From: Microcoleus sp036704825
GTDB taxonomy: Bacteria > Cyanobacteriota > Cyanobacteriia > Cyanobacteriales > Microcoleaceae
Reading direction: 5' to 3'
DNA: 64,000 bases
Assembly: GCA_036704825.1 (NCBI GenBank)
Contig: JAUBSN010000032.1
Location: 1-64,000, forward strand
Positions 18,492-28,030 of the stretch are shown one piece after another. The notes under the pieces are model-generated. The model had not been told where the DNA came from and ran no database searches. It saw only the letters and a list, made by a program, of their open reading frames with translations. The translations under genes and the position numbers were made by a program. The number at the start of each line of letters is the position of its first letter. Position 1 is the first letter of the stretch.

Positions 18492-20021
18492 ATGGGACTA
18501 CCCTGGTATCGCGTACACACAGTCGTCTTAAATGACCCAGGCCGATTGATTTCTGTACACTTAATGCACACAGCCCTCGTGGCAGGTTGGGCCGGCTCAA
18601 TGGCCCTTTATGAACTAGCAGTTTTTGATCCCACAGACCCAGTTCTGAACCCGATGTGGCGTCAAGGGATGTTCGTGTTGCCCTTCATGACTCGCTTGGG
18701 AATTACGGGTTCTTGGGGCGGTTGGAGCATCACCGGGGAAGGTAACGTCGATCCGGGCTTCTGGTCCTTTGAAGGCGTCGCCGTAGCTCACATCGTCCTC
18801 TCGGGCCTGCTGTTCTTAGCAGCAGTTTGGCACTGGGTATTTTGGGACTTAGAACTTTTCAGAGACTCTCGCACCGGCGAACCAGCCCTCGACTTGCCAA
18901 AAATGTTTGGCATTCACCTGTTCCTCTCCGGCTTGCTTTGCTTCGGCTTCGGCGCATTTCACCTGTCGGGACTTTTTGGTCCGGGAATGTGGGTGTCCGA
19001 CCCCTACGGCCTGACCGGTCACGTCCAGCCAGTGGCGCCTTCTTGGGGCCCTGAAGGCTTCGATCCGTTCAATCCGGGCGGCATCGTGGCTCACCACATT
19101 GCAGCGGGCGTAGTCGGCGTAATTGCCGGTTTGTTCCACTTGACAGTGCGGCCGCCGGAACGTCTTTACAAAGCCCTGCGGATGGGGAACATCGAAACTG
19201 TACTTTCTAGCAGTATCGCTGCCGTGTTCTTCGCAGCCTTTGTGGTTGCGGGTACGATGTGGTACGGTTCTGCTGCAACTCCGATCGAACTTTTTGGGCC
19301 GACTCGCTATCAGTGGGACAGCAGCTATTTCCAACAAGAAATCGATCGCAGAGCTCAAGCTAGCTTGGCCGCTGGCGCTAGCTTCGAAGAAGCTTACGAA
19401 CAAATTCCCGAAAAATTGGCTTTCTACGACTACGTGGGCAACTCTCCTGCTAAAGGCGGTTTGTTCCGGGCCGGCGCGATGGTCAATGGCGACGGTATTG
19501 CTAAATCTTGGCTGGGCCATCCAGTATTTACTGACAGCGAAGGTCGGGTATTGTCGGTTCGCCGCCTCCCCAACTTCTTTGAAACTTTCCCAGTAATTTT
19601 GACGGACAAAGATGGGGTCGTTCGCGCTGACATCCCCTTCCGCCGCGCTGAATCAAAATACAGCTTTGAACAAAGCGGAGTTACTGTCAGCTTCTACGGT
19701 GGCGAACTTAACGGCCAAACCTTTAAGAATCCTCTAGATGTTAAGACGTTTGCTCGCGCCGCCCAAAAGGGTGAAGTATTTGAATTCGACCGCGAAACCT
19801 TGAATTCTGACGGAGTTTTCCGGACTTCGACTCGCGGTTGGTTCACTTTCGGACACGTTTGCTTTGCTTTGCTGTTCTTCTTCGGCCATATCTGGCACGG
19901 TTCTCGGACTATTTTCCGCGACGTGTTTGCTGGAGTTGAGGCTGACATGGAAGAACAAGTCGAGTGGGGCTTGTTCCAAAAAGTGGGCGACGTGACCACC
20001 AGAAGAGAAGAATCTATCTAG
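18492..20021 (+). CDS. psbB: Photosystem II CP47 core antenna protein
   Basis: A 509-residue protein of normal CP47 length starting MGLPWYRVHTVVLNDPGRL. It has six membrane helices with the chlorophyll-ligating His residues (VHLMHTAL, HWVFWDLELF, HHIAAGVVG, HIWHGSRT) and the large lumenal loop between helices five and six. CP47 binds chlorophyll a and passes excitation to the PSII reaction centre. The start is preceded by TTGGAG. A rho-independent terminator follows, then psbT, the usual cyanobacterial order. Confidence 0.98.
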   Translation: MGLPWYRVHTVVLNDPGRLISVHLMHTALVAGWAGSMALYELAVFDPTDPVLNPMWRQGMFVLPFMTRLGITGSWGGWSITGEGNVDPGFWSFEGVAVAHIVLSGLLFLAAVWHWVFWDLELFRDSRTGEPALDLPKMFGIHLFLSGLLCFGFGAFHLSGLFGPGMWVSDPYGLTGHVQPVAPSWGPEGFDPFNPGGIVAHHIAAGVVGVIAGLFHLTVRPPERLYKALRMGNIETVLSSSIAAVFFAAFVVAGTMWYGSAATPIELFGPTRYQWDSSYFQQEIDRRAQASLAAGASFEEAYEQIPEKLAFYDYVGNSPAKGGLFRAGAMVNGDGIAKSWLGHPVFTDSEGRVLSVRRLPNFFETFPVILTDKDGVVRADIPFRRAESKYSFEQSGVTVSFYGGELNGQTFKNPLDVKTFARAAQKGEVFEFDRETLNSDGVFRTSTRGWFTFGHVCFALLFFFGHIWHGSRTIFRDVFAGVEADMEEQVEWGLFQKVGDVTTRREESI

Positions 20022-20067
20022 ATTTCGCCAGCCCCTGGGTAGGCGAGAAACTTCCCCGGTGTACAAA

Positions 20068-20099
20068 AACCCGGTTTCTTGAAGAAACCGGGTTTTTTT
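20068..20099 (+). terminator. Rho-independent terminator after psbB
   Basis: AACCCGGTTTCTT pairs with AAGAAACCGGGTT (stem 12-13 bp, tiny loop), followed by a T run. It lies 46 bp after the psbB stop and may attenuate rather than block read-through to psbT. Confidence 0.85.
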
Positions 20100-20164
20100 A
20101 ATTAATAATAAAAGCAGCAATTAAGATAAAATAATACGGCAAGGGAAGATAGGGAAAATTTAAC

Positions 20165-20260
20165 ATGGAAAGTGTTGCTTACATTTTGATTCTGGCTTTA
20201 GCCATAGGCGTACTATTTTTTGCGATCGCCTTTCGGGAACCTCCCCGGATTGGCAAATAA
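20165..20260 (+). CDS. psbT: Photosystem II protein PsbT
   Basis: A 31-residue single-helix protein starting MESVAYILILALAIGVLFFA and ending FREPPRIGK. Length and sequence match PsbT, a small subunit at the PSII dimer interface. It sits just downstream of psbB as in most cyanobacteria and plastids. Confidence 0.95.
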   Translation: MESVAYILILALAIGVLFFAIAFREPPRIGK

Positions 20261-20368
20261 TTAGCTATACGCCTCCAGCAAGTCCAAAATATCTTGAACC
20301 GGACTGCGGTTAGCCCGCATCTGATAGCGATCCTCTTCGAGGGCTGCGCTAACGAATTTGGTGCGGGA
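20261..20368 (-). pseudogene. Short orphan coding fragment
   Basis: The minus strand reads SRTKFVSAALEEDRYQMRAN, then RSPVQDILDLLEAYS and a stop immediately beside the psbT stop. It is preceded by an in-frame TAG (20369-20371) and has no ATG except an internal one. Composition looks protein-like, so it may be the tail of a lost gene. The family is not recognised. Confidence 0.3.
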
Positions 20369-20408
20369 CTATTTCACTGCTGTTTGCTTTCGTTATTTTT
20401 CTAGTCCA

Positions 20409-20444
20409 GCCATTCATCTAACTCCGCTGGGTTAGATGAATGGC
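20409..20444. promoter_or_regulatory. Perfect 14-bp hairpin upstream of nrdR
   Basis: GCCATTCATCTAAC (20409-20422) pairs exactly with GTTAGATGAATGGC (20431-20444) across an 8-nt loop, ending 34 bp before the nrdR start. It lacks a T run, so it may be a dispersed hairpin or an RNA processing or regulatory element. Confidence 0.5.
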
Positions 20445-20478
20445 AATTTGGTGGAAACGCCTGTTAAAATCAGCAATC

Positions 20479-21036
20479 ATGCGCTGTTCCTCCTGCCAAC
20501 ACCCCAATAGCCGCGTTCTAGAATCGCGTTCAGCCGAATCAGGTCAAAGCATCCGTCGGCGGCGCGAGTGTTTGAACTGCCAGCACCGCTTCACAACTTA
20601 CGAACGCATAGAATTTGTGCCGATTACGGTGATCAAGCGGGACGGCAAGCGCGAATCTTTTGACAGGTCAAAATTAGTCAGGGGATTGATTCGGGCCTGC
20701 GAAAAAACCGGTTTGTCTTCCGGGCATCTCGAAACTCTGGCCGAAGAAATCGAGGCACAACTCCAAGGTCGATCGCTCCGAGAAATCGCCAGTTCAGAAA
20801 TTGGGGAAATGGTGCTGTTGCACCTGCAGCCGCTCAGCGAAGTCGCTTATGTCCGTTTTGCCTCCGTATACCGGCAATTTCGAGGGATTCGAGATTTTGT
20901 AGATACCCTAAATCACCTTCAGAATCCCCTCAACGAAGCTGAAGATACAGAAACTAGACCGAATTTTGACGCAGATTTGCCGGATGCCGAAACAGTCGAT
21001 CGAGAAAGCCCAGCATCCTGCGCTACTCCCAGCTAA
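20479..21036 (+). CDS. nrdR: Transcriptional repressor NrdR
   Basis: A 185-residue protein. The start is the ATG at 20479, giving MRCSSCQHPNSRVLESR. A zinc ribbon with two CxxC pairs occupies residues 3-34 (CSSC and CLNC), and an ATP-cone follows from about residue 48 (VIKRDGKRESFDRSKLVRG). NrdR senses dATP/ATP and represses ribonucleotide reductase genes. The last 35 residues are an acidic, probably disordered tail longer than in many bacteria. Confidence 0.95.
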   Translation: MRCSSCQHPNSRVLESRSAESGQSIRRRRECLNCQHRFTTYERIEFVPITVIKRDGKRESFDRSKLVRGLIRACEKTGLSSGHLETLAEEIEAQLQGRSLREIASSEIGEMVLLHLQPLSEVAYVRFASVYRQFRGIRDFVDTLNHLQNPLNEAEDTETRPNFDADLPDAETVDRESPASCATPS

Positions 21037-21675
21037 GCTCGCTTAAATTAATTTAGAGAAATATTCTGGGAGATTGAAAACCGTGTCGCGAGGAAGGCTA
21101 GGAGGAATAGCGACTCAAGGGACTCTCATTCGAGCGAGTGTTCTTTTTTCTCAGTAAGAGTGCTGGGTGTGATATGATCGTCATCGGTCTAAAATAGAGT
21201 ATAACTAGACAACGTAAAAACTTAACTGGATTAGTTGAGTGCGTAGTCACACCTAACGGTGTTGCAGTTTAGGAAAGCTCGCATTTGAACAAAACCTAAC
21301 TAAAGATCGGTGACTAATTAAATACGGTAGGGCATACCGAAATTTACGCTTCTGGAGAAACCGACCTCTACTTAGACTGGAGTAATCCTGTCGCCAGCAA
21401 GTCGGCTCGTTGAATGAAGAATCTCAGTTTATTTATACCTGAGAATGTCAAAATAGTCTACTTGACTCGGAATGTTAAGATTAAACGTTTTAACACAGAG
21501 TATGAAGTAACAGTAATGGCAAGCGCTGGCGTGCAGTTGCACCCGGCAAAAGTTAGCAAAAACTGACTTTAGTAAAAGATTTTGAAAAAAGTTAATCGCT
21601 TTTTAACCAAAATCTCGAAGATCTGCCGGCACAAACGAAAAACATGAAGGAGAGAAATCCTAGGAAACTATTCGC
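21037..21675. other. Long leader region upstream of rps1
   Basis: 639 bp without a gene between nrdR and the S1 gene. It probably includes the rps1 promoter and a long 5' leader. A GAAGGAGAG at 21646-21654 lies about 22 bp before the S1 start, farther than a normal Shine-Dalgarno. I see no riboswitch I can name. Confidence 0.4.
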
Positions 21676-22779
21676 ATGGTCAATCTCAAAACCACAGTCA
21701 AAGATATCGGCTTTACTCACGAAGATTTTGCAGCCCTACTTGATAAATATGACTATCACTTTAGCCCGGGCGATGTAGTAGCGGGTACAGTTTTTAGTAT
21801 AGAACCGAGGGGCGCTCTGATTGATATCGGTGCTAAAACAGCAGCGTACATTCCCATTCAGGAAATGTCCATCAATCGAGTCGAAACCCCTGAAGAGGTA
21901 TTGCAATCAAACGAAACTAGAGAGTTTTTCATTCTAACAGATGAAAATGAAGACGGACAATTAACTCTGTCCATCCGGCGCATCGAGTATATGCGGGCCT
22001 GGGAAAGAGTGCGACAACTGCAAGCAGAAGATGCCACAGTACGATCGCAAGTATTTGCCACCAACCGCGGCGGCGCACTCGTGAGAATAGAAGGCTTGCG
22101 AGGCTTTATTCCCGGTTCTCACATCAGCACCCGCAAACCGAAGGAAGAATTAGTCGCTGAAGAATTACCATTAAAATTCTTAGAGGTAGACGAAGACCGC
22201 AACCGCTTAGTGCTCAGCCACCGCCGCGCTTTAGTAGAAAAGAAGATGAACCGTCTCGAAGTCGGGGAAGTCGTAACCGGTACAGTGCGCGGCATCAAAC
22301 CTTACGGTGCTTTCATCGACATTGGCGGCGTCAGCGGCTTGCTGCACATCTCGGAAATTTCGCACGATCACATCGATACGCCTCACAGCGTGTTCAATGT
22401 CAACGACGAAGTGAAAGTGATGATTATTGACTTGGATGCCGATCGGGGCCGGATTTCTCTCTCCACCAAGCAGTTGGAACCGGAACCGGGCGCGATGGTC
22501 AAAAATCGCGAATTGGTATACGAAAAAGCTGAGGAAATGGCAGCTAAGTTCCGCGAGAAAATGCTCGCTCAAAAGCAAGCTAAAGCAGGCATAGACATTC
22601 CTGTAGAGTCGATCGATGCTGATGATATCTCCGACGAAATACTCGAAGACGTACCCTCAGCAATGGAAGAGGATCTGCCGGAAGCAGCACCCGAAGCAGC
22701 ACCCGAAGCAGCACCCGAAGCAGCACCCGAAGCAGTATTAGATGTAGAGGAAGAAATCCCTCCTGCGACGGAAGAATAA
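21676..22779 (+). CDS. rps1: 30S ribosomal protein S1
   Basis: A 367-residue S1 protein starting MVNLKTTVKDIGFTHEDFA. Three S1 RNA-binding domains are visible (from about residues 30, 118 and 195; the third has GTVRGIKPYGAFIDIGG), the cyanobacterial and plastid arrangement. S1 helps load mRNA on the 30S subunit. The C-terminal tail is acidic and carries a four-fold EAAP repeat encoded by 12-bp tandem repeats (22681-22734), likely length-variable between strains. Confidence 0.95.
   Translation: MVNLKTTVKDIGFTHEDFAALLDKYDYHFSPGDVVAGTVFSIEPRGALIDIGAKTAAYIPIQEMSINRVETPEEVLQSNETREFFILTDENEDGQLTLSIRRIEYMRAWERVRQLQAEDATVRSQVFATNRGGALVRIEGLRGFIPGSHISTRKPKEELVAEELPLKFLEVDEDRNRLVLSHRRALVEKKMNRLEVGEVVTGTVRGIKPYGAFIDIGGVSGLLHISEISHDHIDTPHSVFNVNDEVKVMIIDLDADRGRISLSTKQLEPEPGAMVKNRELVYEKAEEMAAKFREKMLAQKQAKAGIDIPVESIDADDISDEILEDVPSAMEEDLPEAAPEAAPEAAPEAAPEAVLDVEEEIPPATEE
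22681..22734. repeat. 12-bp tandem repeat in the S1 tail
   Basis: GAAGCAGCACCC is repeated four times plus a partial unit and encodes EAAP repeats. The unit is a multiple of three, so slippage changes length without frameshift. Confidence 0.9.
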
Positions 22780-22799
22780 CATCGCAGTTAGTGTGATTA

Positions 22800-22829
22800 A
22801 AAGAGGGAAAATTCCCTCTTTTTTTTTGA
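22800..22829 (+). terminator. Rho-independent terminator after rps1
   Basis: AAGAGGGAA pairs with TTCCCTCTT (loop AA), followed by an eight-T tract, 21 bp after the S1 stop. Confidence 0.9.
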
Positions 22830-22830
22830 G

Positions 22831-22852
22831 TTAGTCATTAGTCATTAGTCAT
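22831..22852. repeat. TTAGTCA heptamer repeat
   Basis: Three units of TTAGTCA directly after the rps1 terminator. Confidence 0.75.
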
Positions 22853-22864
22853 AAAAAATACTCG

Positions 22865-23000
22865 GTAATATCAAATCCGGTAGCATCGGAATTATGAGCG
22901 TGCGAGCGTCTCCAGAGCGGCTACAGATCGTTCGCTATGGACGCTCGCACTGCTATCATCCAAATATATTATTCTGATGCAACGGGAAATGATCTAACAT
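22865..23000. mobile_element. MITE-like inverted-repeat element, copy 1
   Basis: Left end AATATCAAATCCGGTAGCAT (from 22867) and right end CTGATGCAACGGGAAATGAT (to 22993) are imperfect inverted copies. Inside lies a second inverted pair, TGCGAGCGTC and GACGCTCGCA. Similar ends recur at 28780-28919 and 33817-33937, defining a family of about 120-140 bp non-coding elements with consensus end GATATC-N3-TCCGGTTGCATCGGAAT. Confidence 0.55.
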
Positions 23001-23577
23001 CATGTTTGATCGATCGACTGGACATGATATCAATTCCTGAAAATTCTGATTTTTATACCTGTGTTAGATCGAACAATTCTTGAAAATTCTCTTTAACAAC
23101 TGCCAAACTTGATAGTTTGTTGACCCAAGTTAAGGTTATTTCTACACGGTGTCGAAGGCTAAGCTGTGGCGCTTTTAACTTGCATATTCGAGGCGGGCGG
23201 GACACCCCACTCATTGTTTAATGTTTGTTTGACAGACAATTTAAATGCCGAAACATCTTACCAGGCGCACAAGTCGCTTTTACTGCTAGAATTAATAGCG
23301 AATCAGTAATCGTGCTGTCTGCTACATAGGTCGCTGAAAGAAGTTAAGTAGGTAAACAAATATACCTGGTTATTGCCAGCCTCTTACTGCGATCGCCCCA
23401 ACAGCAGATAGAGTTTTTCGATCGCGCTCAGATAATGACCTCAACAGTGTAGTTGCTCCTGAAGCGACTGCCGTTATGATAGCAACCGAAGCTCTGATAA
23501 AAATAGTCTGAATTAATCAGCCGCACGCTTACCAGATATGTGGGCGGCTAAATAACTGAAGTCGAGGACTTCTCATC
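23001..23577. other. Intergenic region upstream of the CheB-CheR kinase gene
   Basis: 577 bp without a supportable gene. It includes a CGAGGCGGGCGGGACACC phrase of the kind common in cyanobacterial spacers and presumably the promoter of the downstream gene. Confidence 0.4.
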
Positions 23578-26500
23578 ATGACTTCTCCTCAATTATCTCC
23601 AGAAAATACACCCGAATCGATCGCACCAGCCGCCCTCGATAGGGAACAATTAGCCGAAACCGATGCCCCCTTTCCCATTGTTGGGATTGCCGCCTCAGCA
23701 GGAGGGTTGGAAGCATTCACGCAGTTACTGAGCCATTTACCGAGCGATACGGGTATGGCGTTTGTGCTGATTCAGCATTTAGCCCCCGATCACAAAAGTC
23801 TGCTGAGCGAGATTCTCGCGAGAACGACGCAAATGCCTGTTAATGAGGTAAAAGACGGCATAGCTGTAGAGCCAAATCAAGTCTACGTTATTCCGCCCAA
23901 CACCAAGATGGTGGTATCTAACGGCGCGCTGAAACTATCACCCCGCGAGAAGATTTATGGCAAATATATGCCGGGAGATGCGTTTTTTACCTCATTGGCA
24001 GTCGATCGCGGACACAAAGCAATCGCCGTAGTTTTATCCGGGGGAGACGGAGACGGTTCACTCGGGCTCAACGCCATCAAAGCAGCCGGAGGCATGACGT
24101 TTGCTCAATGTCAAGACACGGCAAAATTCGACAGTATGCCGATTACCGCTGTTGCCACAGGCAATGTCGATTTCGTTCTGCCACCGGAAAAAATTGCCGA
24201 GGAACTGGCAAACTATAGTCGCAATCCCCTTCTCACTGGCCCGCTTCCCCTGACAAAAGTTGAGGAATCGCCCGCAGAGGGAGATGCCCTGGCAACTATT
24301 TTTGCGCTGCTGAAATCCACCACAGGCGTAGATTTCAGCCACTACAAACCCACGACGATCGCTCGACGCATCCAGCGACGGATCGTGTTGTACAAGCTCG
24401 ATAGCTTAGAGGATTACGCCCAATATCTTCGACACAATTCGGCTGAAGTCACAGCCCTGTATGGAGAAATCTTGATCCACGTTACCAGTTTCTTCCGCGA
24501 TCCCGAAGCCTTTGAAAAGTTAAAAGAGCTAGTTTTCCCCACGATTACCCAAAATAAATCGGCCGAAACTCCGATTCGGGTTTGGGTGGCGGGATGTTCG
24601 ACAGGTGAAGAAGTTTATTCGATCGCCATTTGCTTGTTAGAGTTTTTGGGCGATCGAGCTATCCAGCCACAGATCCAGATTTTTGCCACGGACATTGGCG
24701 AACAGGCAATTGGCAAAGCGAGGTCTGGCGTCTACTCAGAAAACCAGATGGTAGATGTTTCACCACAGCGACGTACTCGCTTCTTTATTGCCCAAGACGA
24801 AGGTAGCTATAGAATCAGCAAGGCAGTCCGCGAACTCTGTGTATTTGCCCGACAAGACTTAGGCAGCGACCCGCCTTTTTCCAATCTCGATTTAGTTAGC
24901 TGTCGCAATGTGCTGATCTACTTGGGAGAGTCATTGCAAAAGAAAGTGATGCCGATTTTCCATTACAGTCTTAAGCCAACGGGCTTTCTCCTGTTAGGCA
25001 CTTCTGAGAGTACCGGAGAATTTTCCTACTTGTTTACTTCAGTGGATAAAAAGTCTAAAATTTATGCCAAAAAGTTGACTGCGACTCGTCCCAATTTTTC
25101 GTTTACGCCGAGTTCCTATCCGGTAGCTAAAGCACGTGAACGGCAGGAAGTGAAGGACAATTTTACGAATAGCTTTGATTTACAACAAGAAACTGACCAA
25201 CTGATTTTGAATCGCTATTCCCCACCAAGTGTGGTGGTCAACGAGCAGATGAAAATCCTGCAAGTGCGGGGAGACATCGATCCTTATTTGAGAGTGGTAG
25301 CCGGAACGCCCGACTTAAACTTGCTGACAATGGCAAGGGCAGGCTTGCTGGTTGAGCTTCGCACCGCGATTTATCAGGCACAAACGCAGAACGTAACCAT
25401 TAGGAAAGAAAGGGTATTGCTTGAATTGGGCGGACGATCGAGTATCGTCAATTTTGAGGTGATTCCCTTTCGGCCACAGGCAGTCGAAGGACGCTACTTT
25501 TTGGTGCTATTTGAAGAGGTTTCACCCACGGTGGTTAACCTCAGCATCCTCACTTCTGAAAGCTTAGATCAAGCTGATCAATATCCTGAAATTGAGCTGC
25601 TGAGGCAGCAACTTGCAGCCGCTAACCAAGAAAAAACTGTGGCTCAAGCCCAACTGCAAGCAGTGATCCAGGATCAGGAAAGTCTCAACCAAGACCTCAA
25701 AGTTGCGAACGAAGAAATCCTATCGAGCAACGAGGAGTTGCAAAGCACCAATGAGGAGTTAGAAACTGCCAAAGAAGAGATTCAAGCCACTAACGAGGAA
25801 CTCACTACCACTAACGATGAACTTCGCAGCCGAAATATTGAACAAAGCCTGGTCAATAACGATCTGATAAATTTGCTTTCCAGTATCAATATCCCTATCT
25901 TAATGCTGACCAACGATTTACAGATTCGACGTTTTACGCCAACGGCACAGCAAATTTTTAGTCTGATTCCCACAGATGTGGGACGACCCTTTAGCGACAT
26001 CCGATCGACTCTGAACGCTCCCGACTTGGAACAGATGATGTTGGAGGTGATTGATACTCTCCAAACGAAAGAACAAGAAGTTCAAACTTTATCGGGATAT
26101 TGGTACAACCTCCGCATTCGTCCTTACCGGACAACGGAAAACCAGATTGACGGTGTGGTCATGGTTTTGATTGATATTGACGCGCTCAAACGCAGTACCA
26201 AAACCTTAGAGGAAGCCCGAAATTATGCTGAGGCGATCGTGGAAACTGTGCAAACGCCTTTAGTCGCGCTAGATGCTGATTTCCGAGTGCACAAAGCAAA
26301 TCGATCGTTCTATGAAACGTTTCAGGTTTCATTCTCAGAAACAGCAAAGATTTCGCTGTTTGAGCTAGGAAACGGGCAGTGGAATATCCCTAAATTGCGA
26401 TGGATATTGGAAGATATTCTGGTTAGTGATGTTCAGCTTGAAAACTTTGAGTTGACTCACCTGTTTGAGCAGATCGGGCAGAAAACTATGCTGCTGAATG

Positions 26501-27792
26501 CTTGTAAACTTCAACGAGAAGACCAAGCTTTAATGATTCTGTTGTCGATCGAGGATATCACGGATCGCAAGCAGTTTGAGGCAGTACGATCGCAGTTATT
26601 GGAGCACGAACAGTTGGCCCGCCAACAAGCAGAAATCGCCAACCGTAGTAAAGATGAATTTCTGGCGAATCTCTCCCACGAATTACGCAATCCTTTGACT
26701 CCGATCCTGGGCTGGTCACAAATTCTGCGTTCCGGGAAACTGAAGGAAGCAGCCGTTACTAAGGCTCTAGAGGTGATCGAGCGCAGCGCGAGAGCGCAAT
26801 CTCAGTTAATCGAAGATATCCTGGATATTTCCCGGATTACCAGTGGCAAGCTTCAACTGTGCATTTGCCCGATCGATCTGCGGTTAGTGGTGCAAGCGGC
26901 GCTGGAGGGGGTTCAATTATCAGCCGAAGCAAAAAACATTCAAATTGTTTCGCAGTTGATTTCTACGACTGTTTTAGGGGATATCAATCGCTTGCAGCAA
27001 GTTGTGTGGAATCTTCTGTCTAATGCGATTAAGTTTACTCCGGCGGGGGGACGAGTGGAAATCATGCTCTCGGCGATCGAGAATCATGCTCAACTTCGAG
27101 TCAGCGATACGGGAAAAGGCATTGGGGCACAATTTTTGCCGTATATTTTCGATCGTTTCCATCAAGGCGATTCCAGCAGCACTAAGGCGAATCAAGGGCT
27201 GGGATTGGGTTTGTCGATCGTGCGTCACCTGGTTGAATTGCACGGGGGAACTGTGCAAGCCGAAAGTCCGGGTGAGGAACAAGGAACTACAATGACTGTG
27301 AGATTGCCGTTGCGATCGCTCCCACCAGAGTTGACATGGGCGATCGATTTAAAGTCAACTGCTTTGGTAGGGCCTTTAAACGCCTCTAGCGATCGCGTCC
27401 CCTCTCTAGAAGGTTTGCACATCTTAGCCGTAGATGATCGGATCGATACGCGCGACTTCTTACAATTTGTACTCGAAAGCTATGGGGCTGAGGTTTTGAC
27501 GGTTGCATCTGCCAGAAGTGCGATCGCTGCTTTGACGGAAAATCCGGGCAGATATGACGTGCTAATCTCCGATATCGGAATGCCAGAGGAAGATGGGTAT
27601 TTTTTAATTCGAGAAGTGCGAGCTCTTGCTGCGGAAGCCGGAGGGGAAATCCCAGCCGCGGCGATGACTGCCTATGCGAGCGATCGAGAACGCGAAATGG
27701 CGATCGAAGCTGGTTTTCAAAGGCATATGGTTAAGCCAATCCAGCCGGTTGTACTAGGATTAATGGTGGCTAATTTAGTAGGACGATTTTAA
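23578..27792 (+). CDS. CheB-CheR-PAS-histidine kinase-receiver fusion
   Basis: A 1404-residue cytoplasmic signalling protein. A CheB methylesterase domain (about 32-215) has GIAASAGGLEA, IQHLAPDHKS and SGGDGDGS with the expected Ser-His-Asp. CheR methyltransferase (about 235-490) has VAGCSTGEEVYS and SCRNVLIYL. A long coiled coil (about 665-770, repeated EEL/TNEE) leads to two PAS-like domains (about 770-890 and 900-1010). HisKA with phospho-acceptor His in SHELRNP (about 1035), HATPase (NLLSNAIKFTP, DTGKGIG) and a C-terminal receiver with Asp in LISDIGMP (about 1330) complete it. No chemotaxis operon adjoins it, so the target of the CheB/CheR modules is unclear. Confidence 0.95.
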   Translation: MTSPQLSPENTPESIAPAALDREQLAETDAPFPIVGIAASAGGLEAFTQLLSHLPSDTGMAFVLIQHLAPDHKSLLSEILARTTQMPVNEVKDGIAVEPNQVYVIPPNTKMVVSNGALKLSPREKIYGKYMPGDAFFTSLAVDRGHKAIAVVLSGGDGDGSLGLNAIKAAGGMTFAQCQDTAKFDSMPITAVATGNVDFVLPPEKIAEELANYSRNPLLTGPLPLTKVEESPAEGDALATIFALLKSTTGVDFSHYKPTTIARRIQRRIVLYKLDSLEDYAQYLRHNSAEVTALYGEILIHVTSFFRDPEAFEKLKELVFPTITQNKSAETPIRVWVAGCSTGEEVYSIAICLLEFLGDRAIQPQIQIFATDIGEQAIGKARSGVYSENQMVDVSPQRRTRFFIAQDEGSYRISKAVRELCVFARQDLGSDPPFSNLDLVSCRNVLIYLGESLQKKVMPIFHYSLKPTGFLLLGTSESTGEFSYLFTSVDKKSKIYAKKLTATRPNFSFTPSSYPVAKARERQEVKDNFTNSFDLQQETDQLILNRYSPPSVVVNEQMKILQVRGDIDPYLRVVAGTPDLNLLTMARAGLLVELRTAIYQAQTQNVTIRKERVLLELGGRSSIVNFEVIPFRPQAVEGRYFLVLFEEVSPTVVNLSILTSESLDQADQYPEIELLRQQLAAANQEKTVAQAQLQAVIQDQESLNQDLKVANEEILSSNEELQSTNEELETAKEEIQATNEELTTTNDELRSRNIEQSLVNNDLINLLSSINIPILMLTNDLQIRRFTPTAQQIFSLIPTDVGRPFSDIRSTLNAPDLEQMMLEVIDTLQTKEQEVQTLSGYWYNLRIRPYRTTENQIDGVVMVLIDIDALKRSTKTLEEARNYAEAIVETVQTPLVALDADFRVHKANRSFYETFQVSFSETAKISLFELGNGQWNIPKLRWILEDILVSDVQLENFELTHLFEQIGQKTMLLNACKLQREDQALMILLSIEDITDRKQFEAVRSQLLEHEQLARQQAEIANRSKDEFLANLSHELRNPLTPILGWSQILRSGKLKEAAVTKALEVIERSARAQSQLIEDILDISRITSGKLQLCICPIDLRLVVQAALEGVQLSAEAKNIQIVSQLISTTVLGDINRLQQVVWNLLSNAIKFTPAGGRVEIMLSAIENHAQLRVSDTGKGIGAQFLPYIFDRFHQGDSSSTKANQGLGLGLSIVRHLVELHGGTVQAESPGEEQGTTMTVRLPLRSLPPELTWAIDLKSTALVGPLNASSDRVPSLEGLHILAVDDRIDTRDFLQFVLESYGAEVLTVASARSAIAALTENPGRYDVLISDIGMPEEDGYFLIREVRALAAEAGGEIPAAAMTAYASDREREMAIEAGFQRHMVKPIQPVVLGLMVANLVGRF

Positions 27793-27802
27793 TTTATTGA
27801 TT

Positions 27803-27896
27803 GTATGGACACAACAATGTTGTGTCCTAGTTTTGTAGGAATACAACATTGTTGTGTCCATAAAATCCTGTTTTGAACAGGCAATATGCCTGTTCC
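27803..27896. repeat. Two-hairpin palindromic repeat block
   Basis: TATGGACACAACAATGTTGT (27804-27823) pairs perfectly with 27843-27862 as a 20-bp stem. A second hairpin, GAACAGGCA/TGCCTGTTC, lies at 27875-27895. The first arm is itself nearly palindromic. The second is a GGAACAGGC-type repeat like those at 28947, 28992 and 40300-40398. It may also terminate the upstream transcript. Confidence 0.7.
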
Positions 27897-28030
27897 ACAA
27901 TGGTTATTGGAGATGTCTAATGTTGGACATTATTTTCTAGGAACACAACGATCGGGGGCAATTATTAATTGCAAAAAATAGCGCAATATGGGAAGATAGA
28001 AAAAATATAAAAATTACGGAGTTCAGATTC

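Noticed and set aside
18849..19520. A 223-codon open frame on the minus strand inside psbB
   Set aside because: It overlaps the conserved psbB coding sequence completely and has no family-like motifs; it is a shadow frame.
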